50,076 nucleotides of DNA, taken from contig VGEI01000001.1 in NCBI GenBank assembly GCA_016869415.1, positions 1 to 50,076 of the forward strand. The letters run 5' to 3'. The stretch is from Alphaproteobacteria bacterium (lineage in GTDB: Bacteria > Pseudomonadota > Alphaproteobacteria > CACIAM-22H2). The notes beneath the pieces are model-generated. The model had not been told where the DNA came from. It was given only the letters and a program-made list of their open reading frames with translations, and searched no databases. Position numbers and translations under genes: made by a program. Of this stretch, positions 24,437 through 36,926 are shown one piece after another. Position 1 is the stretch's first letter; the number at the start of each line of letters is the position of its first letter.

Positions 24437-25357
24437 ATGGCCGTGGAACGCAAGAAGAGCGCGCGTGAGGCGAAGGTCCGGGTCCCCGAGCTGAGCGACC
24501 GCGCCTATCTGGCCGGGTTGGGCGAGCGGGTGCGGCAGTTCCGCGCCCGCCGCGGCATGACCCGCAAGATTCTTGCCCGCGATTCCGGCGTCTCGGAACG
24601 CTATCTGGCTCAGCTCGAAGGCGGCCATGGCAACATCTCCATTCTGCTGTTGCGGCGGGTGGCCAGCGCAATGGGCCTGCCGCTGGGCGACCTGCTGCAC
24701 GAGGGCCCTGAGCGCCCGCTCGAATATTCTCTGGCCCGGCAGATTCTCGATGGCCTGCCGGCCACCGAGCTCGGCTCCGCCTATCGGGCCCTGGCTCACA
24801 CTACCGGCCGTGGCGGCGCCGGCGCGCGGGCTGGCCGTATCGCCCTCATTGGCCTGCGCGGGGCCGGAAAATCAACGCTTGGACGGCTTCTGGCAGCGCA
24901 GCTCAAGGTGCCGTTCGTCGAGCTCGCCGAGCTGATCGCCGAGGAATCCGGCACCAGCCTGAGCGAGATCTTCTCGCTTTACGGCCAGGCGGCCTATCGC
25001 CGTTACGAGCGCCGTGCGCTGGAACGCGCCATCGCCGGACACGAGCGCGCGGTGATCGCCACCGGCGGCAGCCTCGTCTCCGAGCCGGCGACCTACGAGC
25101 TGCTGCTGCGCTCCTGCCACACGGTGTGGATCGCCGCGACTCCGGCCGAGCATATGGGCCGGGTGATGGCCCAGGGCGACCTCCGCCCCATGCAGGCCAG
25201 CCGCGAAGCTATGGCCGACCTCAAGCGCATCCTGGAGAACCGGCGGGCCCTCTATGGCAAGGCCGAGGCCGTGGTGGAGACCACCGGCAAGGAAATCGAG
25301 GTCAGCGCCGCCGAGCTGGCGGCGGTTGCCGGACGCCTTATAGACGACGCCATCTGA
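24437..25357 (+). CDS. boxR: BoxR, benzoyl-CoA-responsive regulator (HTH plus shikimate-kinase-like domain)
   Basis: A 306-residue fusion: an XRE-type helix-turn-helix (about residues 28-88, MTRKILARDSGVSERYLAQL) joined to a shikimate-kinase-like domain (about 134-305) with an intact Walker A GLRGAGKST at 139-147. This architecture is that of BoxR/BzdR, in which the kinase-like domain binds benzoyl-CoA and lifts repression. The start MAVERKKSAREAK is chosen by alignment logic; in-frame sequence from 24338 is unlike the family and lies in the operator region. It sits between bclA (divergent) and boxC (same strand, 75-base gap with an operator-like palindrome). Confidence 0.95.
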   Translation: MAVERKKSAREAKVRVPELSDRAYLAGLGERVRQFRARRGMTRKILARDSGVSERYLAQLEGGHGNISILLLRRVASAMGLPLGDLLHEGPERPLEYSLARQILDGLPATELGSAYRALAHTTGRGGAGARAGRIALIGLRGAGKSTLGRLLAAQLKVPFVELAELIAEESGTSLSEIFSLYGQAAYRRYERRALERAIAGHERAVIATGGSLVSEPATYELLLRSCHTVWIAATPAEHMGRVMAQGDLRPMQASREAMADLKRILENRRALYGKAEAVVETTGKEIEVSAAELAAVAGRLIDDAI

Positions 25358-25366
25358 GGTTCAAAA

Positions 25367-25392
25367 CCGACATGCATTATCTTGCATGTCGG
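25367..25392 (+). promoter_or_regulatory. Palindromic TGCA-N6-TGCA operator upstream of boxC
   Basis: Perfect 10-bp arms CCGACATGCA (25367-25376) and TGCATGTCGG (25383-25392) surround a 6-base spacer TTATCT, so two TGCA tetramers are separated by exactly six bases. This matches the operator pattern described for BzdR/BoxR-family repressors. It lies 9 bases after the boxR stop and 40 bases before the boxC ATG. It could alternatively fold as an mRNA hairpin in the boxC leader. Confidence 0.8.
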
Positions 25393-25432
25393 TCCCAGCG
25401 GGCGTATATCGGAGCCAACCGGGAGAGAACGC

Positions 25433-27075
25433 ATGGTCAGCTTCGAGACCGAGCCGTCTCGCTACCGCCACTGGCGCCTGAGCTTTGACGGGCCGATCGC
25501 CACCCTGGCCATGGCCGTGGACGAGGATGGCGGTCTGCGCGAGGGCTACAAGCTCAAGCTCAACTCCTACGATCTTGGCGTTGACATCGAACTCCACGAC
25601 GCCGTGCAGCGCATCCGCTTCGAGCACCCCGAGGTGCGTACCGTCGTGCTCACCAGTGCGCGCGAGCGCCTGTTCTGCGCCGGCGCCAACATCTACATGC
25701 TCGGCACCTCCGGCCATGGCTGGAAGGTCAATTTCTGCAAATTCACCAACGAGACGCGCAATGGGCTCGAGGATTCGAGCACCGCGACGGGCTTGAAGTT
25801 CCTCTGCGCCGTGAACGGGGCCTGTGCCGGCGGCGGCTACGAGATCGCACTCGCTTGCGACGAGATTGTTATGGTCGACGACCGCTCGACCACCGTCAGC
25901 CTGCCCGAAGTGCCGCTGCTCGGCGTGCTGCCGGGCACCGGTGGCCTGACCCGCCTCACCGACAAGCGCAAGGTGCGCCGCGACCTCGCCGATGTCTTTT
26001 GCACCTCGCCCGAGGGTGTGCGTGCCGAGCGGGCGCGCGAGTGGAAACTGGTCGACCACATTGCCCGCCCGGCCGATTTCGACCGGGTGGTGCGCGAACG
26101 CGCCGCGGCCATGGCCGTGGGCAGCGACCGGCCGAAAGGTGCGAAAGGTGTAACGCTGACCCGGCTGCGGCGCGCGGAGGACGCCAGCGGCTATCGCTAC
26201 TCCTCGCTCGACGTGACACTCGACGCCGACGGCCGCACCGCGACGTTCACGATGAAGGCGCCCGATGCCGCACCGCCGGCGGACATCGACGGCATCGTGG
26301 CGCAGGGGGCGGAGTGGTGGCCGCTGCGCTTTGCGAGGGAGCTCGACGACGCCATCCTCAGTCTCCGGGTCAACCAGCCGGAGATCGGACTCTGGATCCT
26401 GCGCTCATGCGGCACCGCCGAGGCGCTGCTGACAGCGGGCAGCGCCATGCTGCGTCACAAGGATCACTGGCTTGTGCGCGAGACTATCGGCCTGTGGCGT
26501 CGCACCCTGCAGCGGCTCGACGTCTCTTCGCGCAGCCTGTTCGCCGTGATCGACGCGGGCTCTTGCTTCGCCGGCCTTTTCTTCGAGGTGGCGCTGGCCG
26601 TCGATCGCATCTACATGCTTGACGCCGCCGACGGCGACGCAAGTCCCACGATCGTGCTCGACGAGTTCAGCTTCAATAACCTGCTGAACACGCCGGCCAG
26701 GCGCACGCGCCTGTCGCTGCGTTTCCAGGACGACGAGCCGGCGATTGCCGCCTGTCGCGGCCGGCTCGGCCAGGCGTTGGCCGCTCCCGAGGCGCTAAAG
26801 CTCGGCCTGGTGACCTTCACGCCGGACGAACTCGACTGGGAGGACGAGATCCGCCTCGCCATCGAGGAGCGCGCCTCGCTCTCGCCCGACGCGCTGACCG
26901 GGCTCGAAGCCAATCTGCGCTTCGGCGGGGCGGAGACGATGCTCACACGGATCTTCGGCCGCCTCTCGGCCTGGCAGAACTGGATCTTCAACCGCCCCAA
27001 CGCCGTGGGCGAGAAGGGCGCGCTCAAGCTCTTCGGCTCCGGCAGCAAGGCACGCTTCGATTGGGAGCGGGTGTG

Positions 27076-27076
<1 letters not shown>
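25433..27076 (+). CDS. boxC: BoxC, benzoyl-CoA-dihydrodiol/epoxide ring-cleaving lyase
   Basis: A 547-residue enoyl-CoA hydratase-superfamily protein of the BoxC type. It carries two crotonase-like regions; the first includes RERLFCAGANIYML and VNGACAGGGYEIALACDEI, the oxyanion-hole segments. BoxC hydrolytically opens 2,3-epoxybenzoyl-CoA to 3,4-dehydroadipyl-CoA semialdehyde and formate. GGGAGAGA precedes the ATG at 25433; the in-frame sequence upstream from 25382 falls within the operator. Length is normal. Its stop overlaps the boxB start by one base (TGATG), so the two enzymes acting in sequence are made together. Confidence 0.95.
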
Positions 27077-28485
<1,409 letters not shown>

Positions 28486-28518
28486 TCGCGTCGGCCGCGG
28501 CGCTACAGTCCCGGCATT

Positions 28519-29262
28519 CTGAGCCTCCGACTCACCCGCCGCTGTTTTCTCGTCATCGTTGCCGCCGCGCTGCTGGCGGCGGCTCCGCTGCGTGCGGCCG
28601 AGCCCTGGTTCATCGCCTTCGAGACCGGCGGCGACGGAGATCCTTCGATTCCCTTCGCGACGAAGTCCGAAACCGCAGCGGTGCTGATCTCGGAGCTCGG
28701 GCCAGCTGGGTTGGCCGCAATCGGGCTCGATCCCGGCCTGTTCGATGCCGAGATCGTCCCGGGCGGCCACATGGCAAAGATCAATCCGGCCGTTCTGCTG
28801 ACCCTGGAGGTCGGCGACGAGCAAGCCCGTCGCGCTGCCGCGGCCTTCGGCTACGTCTTCGACCAGTCGGCCGTGCTGATTTGGCGCGACGCAACCGAGG
28901 GCAGCTTGGTCGTCGCGGTCACGCTCCCGTCGGTGACGCCGACCCTGGCCGACCACTTCTTCCGTCTGGCGGCGGCGATCGAGCCGGCTCTGGCCGGCGG
29001 TTTCACGGCACGCGGCAGCCAGCTGCTGTTCATCAACCTGCGCGGCAGCGACGGGAAACCGTTCAGCGGCCTAGCAGACGACCGCTTTACGGCCGGGCTG
29101 CAGCGCGCCGCCAGTCAGTTCGGCGGCATTGCCACGGTCTCCACGTCCCGAGTGAGGGCGGTCCTGATCGAGCGGGCGGACTATCCGGAGCTGCTGGCAG
29201 CCAGTCTGGCAACGGTAGAAAGGCTGAAGGCGCGTCGCGCGGAGCTTGGCGGCCGGCGTTAG
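28519..29262 (+). CDS. Secreted protein of unknown function; start codon non-canonical or damaged
   Basis: Reading the frame upstream of the first GTG (28681) reveals a plausible signal peptide: RRCFLVIVAAALLAAAPLRA followed by AEPWFIAFETG, with cleavage near LRA|AE. No ATG, GTG or TTG exists in frame between the boxB stop (28485) and this leader; only ATT at 28516 or CTG at 28519 could start it. The full product would be about 247 residues, periplasmic, without a domain I recognise. It lies 33 bases after boxB in the same frame and overlaps the next, convergent gene by 4 bases. Either a rare start codon is used, or the start was lost by mutation or sequencing error. Confidence 0.55.
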   Translation: MSLRLTRRCFLVIVAAALLAAAPLRAAEPWFIAFETGGDGDPSIPFATKSETAAVLISELGPAGLAAIGLDPGLFDAEIVPGGHMAKINPAVLLTLEVGDEQARRAAAAFGYVFDQSAVLIWRDATEGSLVVAVTLPSVTPTLADHFFRLAAAIEPALAGGFTARGSQLLFINLRGSDGKPFSGLADDRFTAGLQRAASQFGGIATVSTSRVRAVLIERADYPELLAASLATVERLKARRAELGGRR

Positions 29263-29597
29263 TTCTTGCTGCCGGCGTCGACGTTGAAGATTTCGCGCAT
29301 CAGCTTGTGCAGATCGCGCGTTTCCTCGTCGGAAAGCTTGATGCCCTCATGCACGAAGTCCTGGCCTTCGCCAATCGCTCGGTGGCCGCCGGCGATGTAG
29401 ATGTCCATGAGTTCGCTCAGCCGCCGGAAGCTCTGTACCGGCAGCGCCTCAGCGCGCATCTGAAAGACGGCCGTAACCGAGCCGAGCCGCTGCAGGACAC
29501 CCTCCAACTCCTGCTTACGGGGCGCATCCATCTTCGGCGGCGGCGCGTTCTTCGCCTTCTCCGCGCGAATGTCTGCTTCGGTCTTCCAGTTGCTCAT
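29259..29597 (-). CDS. Small cytoplasmic protein of unknown function
   Basis: A 112-residue, charged, mostly helical protein (MSNWKTEADIRAEKAKN start; C-terminal half with FRRLSELMDIYIAG and HKLMREIFNVD). No signal peptide, membrane segment or known motif was recognised. It converges on the preceding gene with a 4-base overlap of stop codons, and is 86 bases from the LysR gene on the same strand. Codon use matches its neighbours, so it is probably real. Function unknown. Confidence 0.6.
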   Translation of the reverse strand: MSNWKTEADIRAEKAKNAPPPKMDAPRKQELEGVLQRLGSVTAVFQMRAEALPVQSFRRLSELMDIYIAGGHRAIGEGQDFVHEGIKLSDEETRDLHKLMREIFNVDAGSKN

Positions 29598-29683
29598 CGG
29601 CGACTCCGGTGAATAAATTTTAGCTAAAATATCATGGGATTGCCGTTTGTAGCATGCACAGCTAGAAAAATTTCTGGATCAAA

Positions 29684-30598
29684 TCAGCCGCGGGAGCGCG
29701 GCTTCGCTATGGCCTGGCTGATCAGGCTGATGAAGCGCTGCACGACGGGTGAACGCTCATTGCGCCGGTGCGCGAAGGTCAGCGGAGCACGCAGCGGCGG
29801 TTTATCATTCAATGGCTTGAACGAGACACCATCCATATGCAGTCCCTGCATCGAGGCTGGGACAATTGACACGCCGAGGCCGGCGGCGACGAGGTTCAGA
29901 GTCGACAACATGCGCGGGGCTTCCTGGCCGACGCGTGGACTGAAGCCAGCGCGGTGGCAGCCGGCGAGGATGGAGTCATAGAGGCCGGGGCCGATGGGGC
30001 GCCGATAGAGAATGAAGGTCTCGGCGGCGAGGGCGGAGAGCGGCAGCGCCGCCTTGTCGTTTCGAGCCAGCGCGTGACCTGCCGGCAGCGCCACGACCAT
30101 CTCCTCCTCGAGTAATGGCCGGACTTCGAGGCCGAGCGGGTCGACGACGGGGGAGCGGATGAACGCCGCGTCGATGCGCTCCTGGCGGACGCCGTCGACG
30201 AGTTCGCTCGTGCCACCTTCCTCCAGCGCCAGCGAGATCAGCGGGTAGGCTTCACGAAAGCCGCGGATGATGCGCGACATGAAGGGATGGAACGGCACGG
30301 AGCTGGTGAAGCCGATGGCGATGCGGCCCTGCTCGCCGCGTGCCGCGCGGCGGGCTGCCGCGACCGCGTGCTCGACGCGTGCCAGGATAGTTCGTGCGTC
30401 GTGGAACAGCGCTTCGCCGGCCTGGGTGAGCTCGACGCCTCGCGACTTGCGGCGGAAGAGCTGGACGTCGAGCTCGGCTTCGAGCGCCCGGATCTGCTGA
30501 CTGAGCGGTGGCTGCTGTATGCCCAGTCGTTCGGCGGCGCGGGTGACGTGCTGCTCCTCGGCGACGGCGACGAAGTAGCGCAGATGGCGTAGCTCCAT
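29684..30598 (-). CDS. LysR-family regulator (CatM/BenM-like)
   Basis: A 304-residue LysR regulator. The start MELRHLRYFVAVAEEQHVTR is the standard CatM/BenM/CatR-type opening; 26 extra codons upstream to 30676 are unlike the family and cross the palindrome. Winged HTH is at about residues 1-62 (VTRAAERLGIQQPPLSQQIR). The effector domain (about 90-300) includes GIAIGFTSSVPFHPF-like and LYRRPIGPGLYD segments. Close relatives sense muconate or benzoate, so a link with the aromatic clusters is plausible. However, it is divergent from a small unknown gene, not from a catabolic operon, so its target is uncertain. Confidence 0.9.
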   Translation of the reverse strand: MELRHLRYFVAVAEEQHVTRAAERLGIQQPPLSQQIRALEAELDVQLFRRKSRGVELTQAGEALFHDARTILARVEHAVAAARRAARGEQGRIAIGFTSSVPFHPFMSRIIRGFREAYPLISLALEEGGTSELVDGVRQERIDAAFIRSPVVDPLGLEVRPLLEEEMVVALPAGHALARNDKAALPLSALAAETFILYRRPIGPGLYDSILAGCHRAGFSPRVGQEAPRMLSTLNLVAAGLGVSIVPASMQGLHMDGVSFKPLNDKPPLRAPLTFAHRRNERSPVVQRFISLISQAIAKPRSRG

Positions 30599-30612
30599 TC
30601 CATACTTGTATA

Positions 30613-30636
30613 ATATGGAAAATCCAATTTCCATAT
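30613..30636. promoter_or_regulatory. Perfect palindrome between the LysR gene and a small winged-helix-like gene
   Basis: ATATGGAAA (30613-30621) and TTTCCATAT (30628-30636) are exact inverted repeats around a 6-base spacer, in an AT-rich pocket of otherwise GC-rich DNA. A TATAAT hexamer is at 30609-30614 on the plus strand. The site lies 14 bases upstream of the LysR ATG and 38 bases upstream of the rightward gene, a good position for LysR autoregulation and shared control. Confidence 0.7.
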
Positions 30637-30674
30637 ATTGGACAGATGGACGGCACAGGCCTAGGCTGTGCACC

Positions 30675-30914
30675 ATGAGCGATGCCCTCCGCCTGCTGAC
30701 CGTTCAATTCCTCGCCTGGGTGGCCGAGCGCCCCCGCACCTACGCCGAAACCATGGAGGCTTGGCGCACCAGCTGTCCGCGGCTCTCCGTGTGGGAAGAC
30801 GCGACGATTGCCGGGCTGGTGCGACTGGAAGGCAATGCCGAGCGCCAGACCATGGTGAAGCTGACGGCGGCCGGCCAAGCGGCTCTCGAATCGCAGGCCG
30901 CCGCCGCCCGCTAG
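30675..30914 (+). CDS. Small winged-helix-like protein of unknown function
   Basis: A 79-residue protein starting MSDALRLLTVQFLAWVAE. An in-frame ATG at 30606 lies inside the palindrome region and gives non-conserved sequence, so it is rejected. The composition (helix, RPRTYAETMEAWRTSCPRL, then VKLTAAGQAALESQ) resembles a minimal winged helix with a MarR/PadR-like terminal beta-hairpin and helix. Similar short proteins are common in alphaproteobacteria without assigned function. It is divergent from the LysR gene across a shared palindrome. Confidence 0.7.
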   Translation: MSDALRLLTVQFLAWVAERPRTYAETMEAWRTSCPRLSVWEDATIAGLVRLEGNAERQTMVKLTAAGQAALESQAAAAR

Positions 30915-31039
30915 CGCCGGGATTTGAAATTAACCAAATTTAACTCTTGGCGTGCTAGATCAACGACTTCTGCGGCGGCAGGCGCGCCTTCAGACGCCGA
31001 CCGTCGTCCATGTTCCTTATTGGGAGAAGGAGCTTTCCC

Positions 31040-33730
<2,691 letters not shown>

Positions 33731-33772
33731 CAGCCCGCAGGGCCTGCCGAAGATCGAATAAGGAAACCGGAG

Positions 33773-33799
33773 ACCGCGGCGGCCTAGAGCCGCCGCGGT
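33773..33799. terminator. Bidirectional GC-rich terminator shared by acnA and a convergent gene
   Basis: An 11-bp perfect stem (ACCGCGGCGGC / GCCGCCGCGGT, arms 33773-33783 and 33789-33799) with a 5-base loop lies 42 bases after acnA. It is followed by TTCTT rightward. The loop holds the stop codon (CTA on plus, TAG on minus) of the convergent small gene, so terminator and coding end overlap. Confidence 0.75.
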
Positions 33800-34068
33800 T
33801 CTTCCACGGTCGGTGGCAGCGGTCGCGGTTTCGCCGGGTTGATCCGGCGGATGACGATATCGCCGTACTCGTTGATCTGCGGCACCTCGTATTGCGGCAG
33901 GCTCTGTAGCGCCAGGCCCAGGGCGCGCAGCAGGTTCTCGATGCCGGCACGCAGCAGCGCTTCGGGCGACTGCTCTTGCCCGGCCTGCGGCGCTGTTTGG
34001 GCGGCGGCGGGGTTGTAAGCCGCGGCCAGCGCGGCGCTGAGCACCAGGGCATAGGCGAGGTTGGTCAT
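33784..34068 (-). CDS. Small secreted protein of unknown function next to acnA
   Basis: A 94-residue protein with a signal peptide (MTNLAYALVLSAALAAAYNP, cleavage near AAAQ) and GGAGAGG upstream of the ATG. The mature part includes LLRAGIENLLRALGLALQSL (amphipathic helix) and a proline-rich end PAKPRPLPPTVEEPRRL preceded by EYGDIVIRR. The longer frame to 34689 overlaps the divergent DUF1223 gene and is not coding. Periplasmic location is inferred from the leader. I do not recognise a functional family. Its stop lies in the terminator loop after acnA. Confidence 0.75.
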   Translation of the reverse strand: MTNLAYALVLSAALAAAYNPAAAQTAPQAGQEQSPEALLRAGIENLLRALGLALQSLPQYEVPQINEYGDIVIRRINPAKPRPLPPTVEEPRRL

Positions 34069-34191
34069 GGCGTGCCTCTCCGGTCGGTCGCCGAGAACAA
34101 CGCGCCAGTCGGCTGTTCTATTCACGCGCCCGTGACGAGGCTCACCGCTTGGTGATTTGCCGCGTGCCGTACGGGGCGCGACACTGATGCC

Positions 34192-34914
34192 ATGAAAACC
34201 CTCATTGCCCTGGTGGCTGTCGCCGGGCTCGCGGCGCCGGCCCTGGCGGCCGAGCGCCTGAACCCGGTCGTGGTCGAGCTGTTCACCAGCCAGGGCTGCA
34301 ACTCCTGTCCGCCGGCCGATATCTACCTCGGAGAACTGGCGAAGCGTCGTGACGTGCTGGCGCTCTCCTGGCACGTCGACTACTGGGATTATATCGGCTG
34401 GAAGGATCCTTTCGCCCAGCCGGCCTTTACCGCGCGCCAACGCAACTATCAGCGCGCGCTCATGCAGCGCTATGTCTACACGCCGCAGATGGTGATCGAC
34501 GGGCGGCTGCAGGGCGTCGGTTCGGAACGCTCGACCATCGACGGTCTGATTGCCCAGGCGGCGCGCCAGCGCGACGTGAATACAGCCAGCCGGCCGTCGC
34601 TGCGACTGGACGGCGATGTGGTGAAAGTCGAAGGCGGCAAGGTCGAAACCGCTGCAGTGGTCTGGCTGGCGGTGTTCGAGCCCGAGCACCGCACCGCGGT
34701 GCGGCGTAACGAGAACGCCGGCCGTAGTCTCGGCAACTACAACGTGGTGCGCGAGCTGCGGGTGCTCGGCCGCTATACCGGCGAGGCCGTCGCACTGCCG
34801 CTGGGCCTCAACGCGGCCATGGCGGGCAAAGGCTGCGCCATCGTTGTGCAGAGCGAGCTGGCCTCAGGCCCAGGAGCGGTTCTCGCCTCGCTTGTCGTCG
34901 ACCCGGCGCGCTAG
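34192..34914 (+). CDS. DUF1223 secreted thioredoxin-like protein
   Basis: A 240-residue DUF1223 protein. A signal peptide (residues 1-19, ALAAE) is followed by VVVELFTSQGCNSCPPAD, whose CNSC motif looks like a thioredoxin-type active site, and by WHVDYWDYIGWKDPFAQPAF, a family signature. DUF1223 proteins are often found near acnA and ccm genes in alphaproteobacteria, which fits a periplasmic thiol role, but no activity is established. Its stop overlaps the htpG stop by 4 bases in convergent orientation. Confidence 0.9.
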   Translation: MKTLIALVAVAGLAAPALAAERLNPVVVELFTSQGCNSCPPADIYLGELAKRRDVLALSWHVDYWDYIGWKDPFAQPAFTARQRNYQRALMQRYVYTPQMVIDGRLQGVGSERSTIDGLIAQAARQRDVNTASRPSLRLDGDVVKVEGGKVETAAVVWLAVFEPEHRTAVRRNENAGRSLGNYNVVRELRVLGRYTGEAVALPLGLNAAMAGKGCAIVVQSELASGPGAVLASLVVDPAR

Positions 34915-36782
34915 GCGCCGAAACTCCGTCCCAGCACCGCGGTCATGCGCCGCGCGAAGGCCGCCGGATCGGGGATCGGCTCGCCTTCCAGCAACCGCGC
35001 CTGATCGAGGAGCAGGAAGGCGGCGTCGTTGAGCGGCTCGCTGACGGTCCCCTTGCCGAGCGCCGCGACCAGCGAGCGGATCAGCGCGTGCTCGGGGTTG
35101 ATCTCGAGGATGCGTTTCGACTCTTTTTCGATTTGCTTATGCAGGCGCAGCATGCGCTCGAGATGGATGTCGAGATCGTTCTCGTCGGCAACCAGGCAGA
35201 CCGGGCTGTCGGTCAGGCGCTGCGACACGCGCACATCTTTAACCGCGTCCTGCAGTGTGAGCCGCAGCAGGGCGAGCAGCGGCGCCATGTCGGCCTCGGC
35301 TTCAGTCGCCTTCTTTTCGGCCCCCTCGGGCAGCGGGATCTTGCTGAGATCGGCGCCACCCCGTGTCACCGACTTGAACTTCTTTCCCCGATAGACGCCG
35401 ACCTGCGCCGTCCAAAACTCGTCGACCGGGTCGTTGAGCAGAAGCACCTCGACACCGCGCTTGCGGTAGCCTTCGAGATGCGGGCTGGTGGCCAACGCGG
35501 CCTGCTCGTCGCCGGCTATGTAGTAGATCGCTTCCTGGCCTTCCTTCATACGGCCGACATAGTCGGCCAGGCTGTGCAGGCCGGCTCCCTGCGTGCTGGC
35601 GAAACGCGCTAGGCCAAATAGTTTGTCGCGATTGGGCGGATCCTCGTAGAGGCCTTCCTTGAGGACGGCGCCGAAACTCTCCCAGAACTTCGTGTAGTCC
35701 TCGGCCGAGTCCTTCGCTTTTTTCTCCAGTTCGCCCAGCAGGCGGCTGACAACGCCGTTGCGGATCAGCGCGAGAACGGGATTGTTCTGTAGCATCTCGC
35801 GGCTGATGTTGAGCGGCAGATCTTCGGAATCAATCACGCCACGCAGGAAGCGCAGATAGCCCGGGAGCAGATCCTTCTCGCCGTCGGTGATGAAGACGCG
35901 GCGGACATAGAGCTTCACCCCGTGTTTGCGGTCGGGATGGAACAGGTCGAGCGTACGCGAGGCGGGGACGTAAAGCAGGCCGGTGTATTCGATTTTTCCC
36001 TCGGCCCGCCAGTGCAAGGTGAGCCAGGGCTCATCGAAGGCATGGGCGACGTGGTGATAGAACTCCTTATGCTGCTCGGCGGTGACCTCATTGCGTGGGC
36101 GCATCCACAGCGCCGAGGCCCGGTTGAGCGTCTCGCCCTTCTCGCCGCCGAGGCGGATCGGGATTGCCACATGGTCCGAGTACTGGCGGACGACGGCGCG
36201 CAGGTTCTCCGGGTCGAGGAATTCGCCGGCATCCTCGCGCATATGCAGGATGACCGAGGTGCCGGGCGCCTTGCGCTCGGCCAGCTCAAGGGTGAACTCG
36301 CCCTTGCCGTCGGAGGACCAGCGCCACGCCTGCTCGTCGCCGGCCTTGCGCGTCTCGACGGTGACACGGTCGGCCACCATGAAGGCCGAATAGAAGCCGA
36401 CACCGAACTGACCGATCAGCGGCAGATCCTTCTTGGCGTCGCCGGTGAGCGACTTGACGAAGGCGGCGGTGCCAGAACGGGCGATGGTCCCGAGATTCTC
36501 GACGAGGTCCGCGCGGTTCATGCCGATGCCGTTGTCGCCCACGGTCAGCGTGCGGGCCTGGGTATCGAGTATGAGCTCGATCCGGTACTCGTTGTCGGGC
36601 GGGGCGAGCTCGGGGCGGGTCAGTGCTTCGTAGCGCCGACGGTCGCAAGCGTCTGAGCCGTTGGAGATCAGCTCGCGCAAGAAGACGCGGCGGTCGCTGT
36701 AGAGCGAATGGGCAACGATATCGAGCAGCCGGCCAACTTCGGCCTGGAAGCTCAGGGTTTCGGGGGCGGCGGTCTGGCTCAT
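34911..36782 (-). CDS. htpG: HtpG, Hsp90-family chaperone
   Basis: A 623-residue Hsp90. The GHKL ATP site is intact: FLRELISNGSDACDRRRYEA, VGDNGIGMNRADL and GQFGVGFYSAFMV. The middle domain (about 230-500) and dimerisation domain follow. The start MSQTAAPETLSFQAEVG is used; an upstream start at 36818 adds an unconserved leader that overlaps the promoter region. A candidate sigma-32 promoter is found 33-63 bases upstream. It folds client proteins under heat or oxidative stress. Confidence 0.97.
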   Translation of the reverse strand: MSQTAAPETLSFQAEVGRLLDIVAHSLYSDRRVFLRELISNGSDACDRRRYEALTRPELAPPDNEYRIELILDTQARTLTVGDNGIGMNRADLVENLGTIARSGTAAFVKSLTGDAKKDLPLIGQFGVGFYSAFMVADRVTVETRKAGDEQAWRWSSDGKGEFTLELAERKAPGTSVILHMREDAGEFLDPENLRAVVRQYSDHVAIPIRLGGEKGETLNRASALWMRPRNEVTAEQHKEFYHHVAHAFDEPWLTLHWRAEGKIEYTGLLYVPASRTLDLFHPDRKHGVKLYVRRVFITDGEKDLLPGYLRFLRGVIDSEDLPLNISREMLQNNPVLALIRNGVVSRLLGELEKKAKDSAEDYTKFWESFGAVLKEGLYEDPPNRDKLFGLARFASTQGAGLHSLADYVGRMKEGQEAIYYIAGDEQAALATSPHLEGYRKRGVEVLLLNDPVDEFWTAQVGVYRGKKFKSVTRGGADLSKIPLPEGAEKKATEAEADMAPLLALLRLTLQDAVKDVRVSQRLTDSPVCLVADENDLDIHLERMLRLHKQIEKESKRILEINPEHALIRSLVAALGKGTVSEPLNDAAFLLLDQARLLEGEPIPDPAAFARRMTAVLGRSFGA

Positions 36783-36814
36783 GGCTATCGGGTATGGGGG
36801 TATGCTTGTGGTCA

Positions 36815-36845
36815 GCATTTAGGCAAAGAACGATGCTTGGACAAG
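36815..36845 (-). promoter_or_regulatory. Candidate sigma-32 heat-shock promoter of htpG
   Basis: On the minus strand CTTG (36845-36842) is followed after 18 bases by CCTAAATGC (36823-36815). This fits the alphaproteobacterial RpoH pattern CTTG-N17/18-CYTATnTnnG with one mismatch in the core. The -10 end is 32 bases before the htpG ATG, leaving room for a short leader. The match was made by eye. Confidence 0.55.
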
Positions 36846-36926
36846 GGGGAAGATCGCTTCTGGCAAGCAGGCCAGCGCAGCCCGTTAAAGCTTGAATCTC
36901 CGGGCGAATCGTCCAATTCTTGAGGT

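Noticed and set aside
30924..30959. Sigma-70 promoter for acnA
   Set aside because: TTGAAA and TTAACC lie upstream of GCTAGA, but the spacing or hexamers are poor; only an AT-rich stretch can be stated.
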